Of a stretch of DNA of 35,382 nucleotides, positions 25,422 to 33,162 are shown piece by piece. The number at the start of each line of letters is the position of its first letter. The first letter of the stretch is position 1. The translations under genes and the position numbers were made by a program. The notes beneath the pieces are model-generated. The model was given only the letters and a program-made list of their open reading frames with translations. It had not been told where the DNA came from and did no database searches. Source of the DNA: Phormidesmis priestleyi Ana (GTDB lineage Bacteria; Cyanobacteriota; Cyanobacteriia; Phormidesmidales; Phormidesmidaceae); assembly GCA_001314865.1 (NCBI GenBank), contig LJZR01000039.1:1-35382 (forward strand), read 5' to 3'.

Positions 25422-25736
25422 CTACAGTCGTGTGAGCACTGTAAGTAGAGTTTCAACAATATCTAGGAAAAATATCCACCTACGATAGACGAATTTTAGA
25501 AGCGATGAAATGACTTCTAAAATTGTCGGCCAGGAGCGGTAAATCATTTTAGCAAGCTGGAAGCTTGTATATATGGTTTTGACAATGCCCCAATAATTGA
25601 CCTTAGTTTGTTTTAGCCTCCTAACGACTTTTTTGAACCTATTGAAACCGTAGTTTTTTAGCGATCGCGTAACTTTAACTATGAGTTGGGCCTTTTTCCT
25701 AGATGGTTCTCGGCCCTTGGCTTTATGATGTATCAT
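25422..25736 (-). CDS. Small basic hypothetical protein, 104 aa
   Basis: The frame encodes 104 residues, very rich in Lys and Arg in the first half (AKGREPSRKKAQ, RFKKVVRRLKQTK) and hydrophobic and aromatic in the second half (SWPTILEVISSLLKFVYRRWIFFLDIVETLL), which could be a membrane-interacting helix. A purine-rich stretch (GAAGAAGAAAA) precedes the ATG, and a terminator follows the stop by 35 bp. I recognise no family. It may be a real small gene or a decayed one. Confidence 0.35.
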   Translation of the reverse strand: MIHHKAKGREPSRKKAQLIVKVTRSLKNYGFNRFKKVVRRLKQTKVNYWGIVKTIYTSFQLAKMIYRSWPTILEVISSLLKFVYRRWIFFLDIVETLLTVLTRL

Positions 25737-26184
25737 TTTTCTTCTTCAAGAAAGACATTTATTCTGCACCCTCTATAAAATACATACTCGCTCTACCTGT
25801 GTAATAAAGGAGTAATCCTCAAATAGTGGCATAGATGCAGCGTAGGCTAGTGTACGGAAGCCCGATCACTGAGTATGGCGGTTATTACGGAGCTTTGTTT
25901 GCAAAAAGGGGTAGAGTCCTTCAATTGACCTTCATTGGAAGATGGATCGAGTTAATTTGATCTGTGATCGCTATAAGCAACAGAAGAGAGCCGAAATTAA
26001 GTAACCTACCGATGTAGGGGCTTAGCAGTCTTGTGCCCAGTGCAATAAGCTTTACTGTCAATGGTATCTTTATTAAATGCACCTCTCTAAGCAGAATCTA
26101 TCACCGCATCCATCAAGCTAACGGATTCATTTTCTGGGTCATAGTAAAAGTTCAAAGGAACCTAAGCTTTGTAGGATTGAGGAA
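25737..26184. other. 448-bp gap without a recognisable gene
   Basis: There is no full open frame. On the minus strand a run of about 22 codons reads LNFYYDPENESVSLMDAVIDSA before a stop, followed by further short broken stretches, which suggests decayed coding DNA. I cannot name the source, and I see no promoter or repeat I trust. Confidence 0.3.
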
Positions 26185-27105
26185 TCAAGATGTTTTATGT
26201 TGATCTGCTTCTCGGGCTCCTTTTGCGACGTAAGCGCCATCCGCAGTATTGCCGACGACTGTGATAGGGCTGTTCGCAGCAAGAATATATCGATTGTCAG
26301 AGTCTATACCACCTAAGAAAGGCTGACTATTGACGTATACAATCAAAACTGATGATTTCGGAAAGTTCTTTAATATTTCATCTAATATGGGTTTCGCTAT
26401 TCTGTCCCGGTCTTGTTTAGAAAGTTCTTTAAACTTTTCTCCTGTTTCTGTTGAAAAGTGTATAAGATCTAAGACTAAAACATCACTATTTTCTGGTATT
26501 AGATCACTTGTACCTATCTTGGTGAAATACTGAACATCCTTAAATTCTCTTGCTCTTAGGAGCTCAACTTCCTTCGGTTTTTCCGTAGAGTTTGACATTC
26601 CACCAGGGAGATAATAGTCAATGCTTGTAGAATTAATGACTTTTTCTCTCTGTAGAATTCTTTGTACGTTCTCAACTTCATTACGTACTATTCCTCTTAC
26701 TTCACCATCAATTAAATAAGAGATATCTCTTTCTGCCTTTTGCCGAATTGATTCTATAGCTTTTTTGATTTCGGCTTCAGAAGACTCATGAATTCTCTCT
26801 ATTTTTTCTTCAGAAGCTTTACTTATATCGCGAACGTTTTCTTTGGCAAAATCTTGAAATTCTTTAAAGCTTTTGCCAAAAAAGTAGGCAGCAATACTTC
26901 CCGAAATGCCTAAAAATCCTAAGAAGGCAGTGTTCATTTTAAGAACAAACTCTAGTTGTCTAGCGAGTAGTTCACTATTGACATTTGTAACTTGCCCTAA
27001 AGCAGGTGGTAAAGAGACTGAAAAATACAGCACGCCATTTATCAGGAAACCCAACAAAAACAAAGGGCCCCATCTGCCGAGTTGCTTTTTGGTTTGCGAT
27101 CGCAT
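26185..27105 (-). CDS. Two-TM coiled-coil protein with unassigned alpha/beta domain
   Basis: A 306-residue membrane protein. Hydrophobic segments lie at about 13-37 (GPLFLLGFLINGVLYFSVSLPPALG) and 59-76 (TAFLGFLGISGSIAAYFFG). A charged coiled coil follows at about 77-150 (SKASEEKIERIHESSEAEIKKAIESIRQKAERD). The C-terminal domain, about 185-300, alternates strands and helices (SDVLVLDLIHF, DRIAKPILDEILKNFP, SSVLIVYVNS, SPITVVGNTADGAYVAKG), like a Rossmann-type sensor fold. The gene is clearly more AT-rich than its neighbours, which suggests separate acquisition. A membrane anchor, stalk and nucleotide-fold layout would suit a defence effector, but no nuclease or CARF motif is visible and the link to the CRISPR system is positional only. 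Confidence 0.65.
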   Translation of the reverse strand: MRSQTKKQLGRWGPLFLLGFLINGVLYFSVSLPPALGQVTNVNSELLARQLEFVLKMNTAFLGFLGISGSIAAYFFGKSFKEFQDFAKENVRDISKASEEKIERIHESSEAEIKKAIESIRQKAERDISYLIDGEVRGIVRNEVENVQRILQREKVINSTSIDYYLPGGMSNSTEKPKEVELLRAREFKDVQYFTKIGTSDLIPENSDVLVLDLIHFSTETGEKFKELSKQDRDRIAKPILDEILKNFPKSSVLIVYVNSQPFLGGIDSDNRYILAANSPITVVGNTADGAYVAKGAREADQHKTS

Positions 27106-27182
27106 ATTTTCATAACTCCATCTAAAGTCAACCTACAGTTGAAAATCATACGACAATTGAGGTGGCAGGTGCATTCCGATAA

Positions 27183-27280
27183 TTAGTCTGTCTGCCGTGC
27201 CTTCTTTTACGACTCTTCGCGCCAGTTTGGAGCAGGTTTTAGTAGTTTCGTCGCCTAAGTCCATGTCTTGCGCGATCGCA
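27183..27280 (-). pseudogene. Relic of the cas6 3' end
   Basis: The minus strand reads AIAQDMDLGDETTKTCSKLARRVVKEG, which aligns with the C-terminal helix-turn-helix of the intact Cas6 encoded at 28284-29624 (AIAQDMDLGYETAKTYSKLARRALREG). The similarity also holds at DNA level over roughly 70 bp with few mismatches and reaches the stop region, where a small insertion shifts the frame. Nothing of cas6 is visible on the far side; unrelated sequence begins near 27281. The rest of the 27106-27378 gap holds no gene. Confidence 0.75.
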
Positions 27281-27378
27281 TGATTGTGCTAAATCATAGG
27301 TTGGCTATATTGTCGATACGTTGCGCTTATAATTCGTTAAAATGAGCACATATTCTTCTCTTTTGAGTACAGCAGTCG

Positions 27379-28263
27379 ATGTTTCCTTTCATCAATCCTA
27401 AAACTGACTTTGCTTTCAAGAAAATTTTTGGCTCACCTCAAAGCCAAAAAATCCTGATCAGCTTTCTTAATGCCCTTTTGTATGAGGGCGAATCTACCAT
27501 TCAAGATCTGACCATCATTGACCCCTACCAAGCTCCTCGCATTGAAGGCATCAAAGACTCATACCTAGACGTAAAAGCCAAGCTAGTAGATGGTCAAACG
27601 GTGATTATCGAAATGCAGGTACTCAATGTGCTCGGCTTCAAAAAGCGGGTGCTTTACAACGCAGCCAAGGCATTTTCTACTCAGCTAGAAGTCGGTGACG
27701 ACTACACATTGCTCAATCCAGTGATTGCCCTTACCATTACCGACTTTGAAATGTTTGAGCACAGCGAGCAGGTAGTCTCGCGCTATCGACTCAAGGAAAA
27801 GAGCACTTTTAGCGATTACAGCGACGATATTGAACTTGTCTTTGCAGAGCTACCCAAATTCACACTGGGTATTGATGAACTCACGACGCTAACCGACAAA
27901 TGGCTGTACTTTTTAAAAGAAGCAAACCATTTACAATCTGTTCCTGCTAGCTTAGGTCAAGAAAGCGCCATTCACGATGCCTTTGAAGTCGCTCGTCAGA
28001 GCCATCTTACCCGTGAGGAAATGGAGACTTTGGATCGGCAGGCCATGTTCATTCACGATAGTCGAAACGCTGTGCTGCTAGGTGAGGCAAAGGGCATAGA
28101 AAAAGGCATAGAAAAAGGCATAGAAAAAGGCATAGCACTTGGCAAGCGGGAAGAAAAGCAATCAATCGCCCGTTCTCTTCTCAATCGACTATCTGTGGAA
28201 GAAATTAGTCAGATTACGGGGTTAAGTGCATCGGAGGTAGAGCAGTTACAGTCCGAACGCTAG
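27379..28263 (+). CDS. Rpn-family PD-(D/E)XK nuclease
   Basis: A 294-residue member of the Rpn/PDDEXK transposase-like nuclease family. It opens with FINPKTDFAFKKIFGSPQSQKILISFLNALL, followed by SYLDVKAKLVDGQTVIIEMQVLN, which holds the Asp and the E-x-Q catalytic element. Rpn proteins are recombination-promoting nucleases. Near the C-terminus three exact 12-bp DNA repeats plus a partial one encode a GIEK-type tandem (28093-28135), typical of length-variable Rpn tails, followed by a short helix-turn-helix-like end (VEEISQITGLSASEVEQL). It lies between the cas6 relic and intact cas6, so its arrival may be tied to that duplication. Confidence 0.85.
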   Translation: MFPFINPKTDFAFKKIFGSPQSQKILISFLNALLYEGESTIQDLTIIDPYQAPRIEGIKDSYLDVKAKLVDGQTVIIEMQVLNVLGFKKRVLYNAAKAFSTQLEVGDDYTLLNPVIALTITDFEMFEHSEQVVSRYRLKEKSTFSDYSDDIELVFAELPKFTLGIDELTTLTDKWLYFLKEANHLQSVPASLGQESAIHDAFEVARQSHLTREEMETLDRQAMFIHDSRNAVLLGEAKGIEKGIEKGIEKGIALGKREEKQSIARSLLNRLSVEEISQITGLSASEVEQLQSER

Positions 28264-28283
28264 AGGCGGCTATATGGAATTTT

Positions 28284-29624
28284 TTAGTCTGTTTTGCCTT
28301 CTCTCAAAGCTCTTCGCGCCAGTTTGGAGTAGGTTTTAGCAGTTTCATAGCCTAAGTCCATATCTTGCGCGATCGCCGCTAGCCCATCGCCTTGCTCTCG
28401 CCTTGCCAGTATCGTCGCCCATATTTCAGCCGTGTTTCTCGCCCGACTACCCCCCTGTCGTTTTTTCTGAGTCAAAAACAGCATCGTGAGTTCTTCTATC
28501 CGCTCCGCCAGCACTCGTTGCGCTGAAGGCACCTGAACCTCAGCCTGTGAGCCACGCCAACCCAGATGCGTTTCACCCAGGCCAAAAGTGGTTTTGTGGC
28601 CAGTGCCACAGTAGGGTGCCAGCTCACAGAGCACATAAAACATGGCTACATAGTCAGGACGCTCTGCCGCTAGGCGGTCGAGCGCGTAGGTGATAGAGCC
28701 AGTAAATCCCGTAACCGAACCTTGCTTGCCTGCCACCACTTTAAGCGAGGCGAGCTGATGGCTCTGAATAATCACATGATCATCTATCCAGTCGAGAAAG
28801 TCGGTGGGTTCTGTAGGGGTTCTGGCAAAGTGATTCCAGCGGCGCAAATAGCTGTGGAATACATTCTTGGGCCAGGGGAGAGGCAGGTGATGGCCTTTAC
28901 GCCGAAAGCTGGTAGGGCTCGTAAAGCTAAGGCTAACTGCTTTAGCCTCTATTTGTTGGGCTTTGCCTTGATTTAGCAATTTTGTATAGGTCGTCGCCGG
29001 ATGAGCGAGTTGAACAGCTTCAATCGTGAGGGGCGCACCTTGAAGCTCTAAGGTCTGGGGGAGTTGTTTTAGCCAGGTGGCAATACCCTGAGTAACACGC
29101 CCCGAAAGGCTGTTTAGTCGCCACTGATAGGCATTTTCAGCTTTAAGCTGGAGTGACTGGCTGTGGCTTGTAAACTGGCCATTGAGTCCGGTGAGGCTAA
29201 AAGGTTTTTCAGACTCGCCATTATGAAGATAGGCAGAGAGTTCAGGATCAAAGTCGCGAATTTGATGAAGGAACCAAGCGTGGAGCCCGATGGTGTATTG
29301 CGGGTAAAGCTGACAGTCGGCCAGGGGACGTAAGGAAAATTCTAGGCTGACCAGTTCTGTTGTTTTTGGCCAAAATGTTTTAGCTGAAAGGTTCAGGACA
29401 TGACTTGTTTTTTGAACAGTATGCTTTTTCGGTGCCATCTGCTTACTGCCTTTTTGTTTAGGGATCGCCTTTTTAGTGACAGAAGATGCTTTAGCCAAAG
29501 TTGAATTTGTTGATTTTGCTTTTGTAGGGGCTGTTGCAGCTTTTGTTTTCGCCCGAGCCGCCGTTGTCGTTGGGGTCTTTTTTCTAACAGAAGACTGCGC
29601 TGGTTTTTTAGAACTTGTAGGCAT
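28284..29624 (-). CDS. cas6: Cas6 pre-crRNA endonuclease with extra tails
   Basis: This is the only Cas6 in the window, 446 residues. The RAMP core runs from about 88 to 356: LVSLEFSLRPL at the start, LSFTSPTSFRRKGHHLPLPWP (about 231-251), and the C-terminal glycine loop YCGTGHKTTFGLGETHLGW (338-356). It would cut at the 3' base of the repeat hairpin. Two additions stand out. A 75-residue Lys/Thr/Ala-rich N-terminal tail resembles a histone H1 tail. A C-terminal helix-turn-helix (LAAIAQDMDLGYETAKTYSKLARRAL, about 415-440) has a form I associate with cyanobacterial Cas6. An internal start, Met63 at 29438, would remove most of the N-terminal tail, so the true start is uncertain. It is convergent with the rpn gene, 20 bp apart. 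Confidence 0.9.
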   Translation of the reverse strand: MPTSSKKPAQSSVRKKTPTTTAARAKTKAATAPTKAKSTNSTLAKASSVTKKAIPKQKGSKQMAPKKHTVQKTSHVLNLSAKTFWPKTTELVSLEFSLRPLADCQLYPQYTIGLHAWFLHQIRDFDPELSAYLHNGESEKPFSLTGLNGQFTSHSQSLQLKAENAYQWRLNSLSGRVTQGIATWLKQLPQTLELQGAPLTIEAVQLAHPATTYTKLLNQGKAQQIEAKAVSLSFTSPTSFRRKGHHLPLPWPKNVFHSYLRRWNHFARTPTEPTDFLDWIDDHVIIQSHQLASLKVVAGKQGSVTGFTGSITYALDRLAAERPDYVAMFYVLCELAPYCGTGHKTTFGLGETHLGWRGSQAEVQVPSAQRVLAERIEELTMLFLTQKKRQGGSRARNTAEIWATILARREQGDGLAAIAQDMDLGYETAKTYSKLARRALREGKTD

Positions 29625-29659
29625 GGATGAGGAAGGAAGAATGAGAGGCTAGGTAGACA

Positions 29660-29846
29660 ATGAATTTGTGATTGGATGGTGATTATCACAGGATACATGA
29701 ATCATTCTTTGACACGGGCGGTATTTTTTTTGAAAGGAATTTGGGGACTGTAGGGAAGACGTGATGAAGACGTGGCAATACTGAATTTCCCGAGGAAAAG
29801 CGGTATGGTTAGGGAGGTTTTGCGACTGATGGGGCGGCTAGCGTAG
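29660..29846 (+). pseudogene. Relic of the DUF2325 gene 3' end
   Basis: Starting near 29660 and in frame from 29679, the plus strand reads VIITGYMNHSLTRAVFFLKG, then a broken stretch with a stop, then VAILNFPRKSGMVREVLRLM and a TAG at 29844-29846. This aligns with the last 50 or so residues of the intact DUF2325 protein (VIIITGYMNHSLTQAVFGLK and LLNFRGKTGVVREVLRQV). As at array 1, the stop is followed by about 350 bp of leader and then a CRISPR array. Confidence 0.85.
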
Positions 29847-30196
29847 GTATTTCGCTGTAATCCTTGTCTTGAGAGGGTTTTGAGTACAGCGACTGAGCCA
29901 ATGAAAGGGGGCGAGTTGCTGTATTTTGTCAAAAAAGGTTAAGAGAGTGCAAAATTGATCGCTATTCATTAATCTGAGGCTTATTATTAATAAAAGCTTC
30001 CAAATTCGTGGGGGTTTTTGGAACCTTGAAAACCTGATTCTTTCGTCAACCCTAGAGAATCGATTGCCCTGCAACGGTTTGAGCCTTGTCAGAGGGCAAT
30101 TTATTAGGACTAATTCTCATTTTCAAAAGCGCTTTTTAGACCCCCGCGAATTTGGCTTCTGAAAGCCTCTTTCCGTATGGCTTCTAGAAGCCAGGG
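29847..30196 (+). promoter_or_regulatory. Leader of CRISPR array 2
   Basis: This is a second copy of the array 1 leader. The inverted-repeat arms are CCAAATTCGTGGGGGT (30000-30015) and ACCCCCGCGAATTTGG (30140-30155), spanning 156 bp exactly as in leader 1. The block GGAACCTTGAAAACCT follows the left arm. Two palindromes, GGCTTCTGAAAGCC (30154-30167) and GGCTTCTAGAAGCC (30179-30192), are again 25 bp centre to centre and four bases from the repeat. The strong terminator present ahead of leader 1 is not conserved here. Confidence 0.75.
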
Positions 30197-33013
30197 GTTC
30201 AAATTCCATTACCCCGAAAGGGGACGGAAACTTTCCTCTGTCAGGGAGTACTGTATAGTACCCTCCATGGTTCAAATTCCATTACCCCGAAAGGGGACGG
30301 AAACAACCATTGGTCAAGTTCCCCGCCCGCACCGAAGAGCGGCTGGTTCAAATTCCATTACCCCGAAAGGGGACGGAAACTACCCCTGTGGGGGGCATGG
30401 TCCAGACCTCTCCGTGTTCAAATTCCATTACCCCGAAAGGGGACGGAAACCTCCCATTTTTGGTACAGCTCTTGAGATGTCTCAGGAGTTCAAATTCCAT
30501 TACCCCGAAAGGGGACGGAAACTTCAAGTGCAGCTCCGGCAGTAGACCAAGCAACGATGTTCAAATTCCATTACCCCGAAAGGGGACGGAAACCCGTCAA
30601 TCGCACCACCAACATTCAAAGCGGACTGGCTAGCCGTTCAAATTCCATTACCCCGAAAGGGGACGGAAACCCACCGCCAGACATATGGTCGGCTGCCTTT
30701 TGAGCGGTTCAAATTCCATTACCCCGAAAGGGGACGGAAACGAAAAGGCTTAGGCCCTTCATGGTCGCCCTCTTGTAGTTCAAATTCCATTACCCCGAAA
30801 GGGGACGGAAACCGAAGCTCGCCCCCCCCTGGTAAGGGGATAACAGCCCCGTTCAAATTCCATTACCCCGAAAGGGGACGGAAACAATATTTTGAGGGCA
30901 ATTAGCCCTCTCACTATTATTGTTCAAATTCCATTACCCCGAAAGGGGACGGAAACTGAAGAGGGAGGCACCCCTCTTCAATAAGATCCCTTTCCAGTTC
31001 AAATTCCATTACCCCGAAAGGGGACGGAAACCCCTCAGGCTGCGCAAGGGCTGAATGGGACCCGATAATGTTCAAATTCCATTACCCCGAAAGGGGACGG
31101 AAACTTCAAGAGGGTTGGATACCTCTGGGACTTCTTGAGCGAGTTCAAATTCCATTACCCCGAAAGGGGACGGAAACGATTCTTGGCAATAGCCAGAATC
31201 CATTGAGCAGCATTAGTTCAAATTCCATTACCCCGAAAGGGGACGGAAACCCAATATAGGCCTCCCCGGCGGTTCCTGTGTAGAGTTGTTCAAATTCCAT
31301 TACCCCGAAAGGGGACGGAAACACGACTGAACCTGGGTACCAGTCGTTGCTACAGTGGTTCAAATTCCATTACCCCGAAAGGGGACGGAAACATCATGGC
31401 AAACACCACTACTACAATCAGAAAGGCAAGTTCAAATTCCATTACCCCGAAAGGGGACGGAAACCTGCCTGTGCCTTTGCCTCTAGCGGCGAAATCGTCT
31501 GTTCAAATTCCATTACCCCGAAAGGGGACGGAAACCTATTCTAGTATTTGTAAAACAACTACATTACCTTCACGTTCAAATTCCATTACCCCGAAAGGGG
31601 ACGGAAACCCGACATCTCCCCAGCAATACCAGAGGGTATAAGCGTTCAAATTCCATTACCCCGAAAGGGGACGGAAACCTGAGCCGGAAGTAGAAACCAC
31701 CACAGCTTGGCCATTGTTCAAATTCCATTACCCCGAAAGGGGACGGAAACCTTTTGCTATGTACAGGTCAGTTAGAACCTTTTCTGGTTCAAATTCCATT
31801 ACCCCGAAAGGGGACGGAAACTCATTGAACATCCAAGTTGCGTCTTGGTTGTACCGCATGTTCAAATTCCATTACCCCGAAAGGGGACGGAAACTTTTTA
31901 CAGCAAAAGAAAAACTTAATCAGTTGATTGTTCAAATTCCATTACCCCGAAAGGGGACGGAAACAGGGAACTACTTTCTCGTCCCCTGCTTGGATTGGCG
32001 TTCAAATTCCATTACCCCGAAAGGGGACGGAAACAGGAATAATTCCCTGAGCGGCATACCGGTTGTAGACCTGTTCAAATTCCATTACCCCGAAAGGGGA
32101 CGGAAACGTCTTTCACAGAAAGCCCCTGAGCTACTAACTCCTGGTTCAAATTCCATTACCCCGAAAGGGGACGGAAACGTACCTATCCACGGGAGTACGT
32201 GGACGGATGCTACAAGTTCAAATTCCATTACCCCGAAAGGGGACGGAAACGTCATGCCCAGCAGCACAACTGCAGCATTCATGAGGTTCAAATTCCATTA
32301 CCCCGAAAGGGGACGGAAACCCAGGTAGCGCACGGCCGGGGGCGAAGTTGATATCGTTCAAATTCCATTACCCCGAAAGGGGACGGAAACGAGTTGTGGC
32401 TCTTGTGCAGAAACCTGACCTGAAACGTTCAAATTCCATTACCCCGAAAGGGGACGGAAACTTTTGGTAACATCAGTCACATCAGTCACATCAGTGTTCA
32501 AATTCCATTACCCCGAAAGGGGACGGAAACGAAGACGAGATTGCCGAGGATGCAGTGGATGCATCGTTCAAATTCCATTACCCCGAAAGGGGACGGAAAC
32601 CCAATTACGACATATGACTGTCGCCGCATCAGGGTGTTCAAATTCCATTACCCCGAAAGGGGACGGAAACAGCAGGGCCGTGGAGATCGCGATACTCTTT
32701 TCCAGCCTGTTCAAATTCCATTACCCCGAAAGGGGACGGAAACCGCGGTAGATGTACTGCTGGCGCAAGTGCGCCCCAGTTCAAATTCCATTACCCCGAA
32801 AGGGGACGGAAACACTTGGGATGACGTAAACATCTCTGAGCAGTATGGTGTTCAAATTCCATTACCCCGAAAGGGGACGGAAACGAAGGTTTAGGCCGGA
32901 AGTGAAACCGTCCTCATGTTCAAATTCCATTACCCCGAAAGGGGACGGAAACTTAAACTCGACATATCCGCCGTGGATGACTCCTGGGTGTTCAAATTCC
33001 ATTACCCCGAAAG
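30197..33013 (+). CRISPR. CRISPR array 2, 39 full repeats plus one truncated
   Basis: Thirty-nine full 35-nt repeats and a fortieth cut after 24 nt (32990-33013) enclose 39 unique spacers. The repeat differs from array 1 at a single position, 21, where C becomes A, giving CCCC-GAAA-GGGG. The hairpin and GNRA-type loop are kept, so the same Cas6 should process both. The leader is on the left. The last repeat breaks off abruptly into unrelated sequence, which continues to the stop of the TPR gene at 33163. The spacers are even richer in strong inverted repeats than those of array 1. One spacer (32462-32495) is built of three near-identical CACATCAGT-type units. Confidence 0.97.
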
Positions 33014-33162
33014 CGATTATGGTTGCTGCCAAGAGTAATGGCCTGAAAATAAAAGGATGTGATTGCGAAAATGCTTCACTGGCAAACACCGTCGCTGCCG
33101 GTTCTGTGACTTCACTATATGTGGCTAAGACAGACTTGACTTATCTTTTTCTTCATCCCTTC

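Noticed and set aside
30177-33089. Open frames across array 2
   Set aside because: Same repeat artefact as in array 1.
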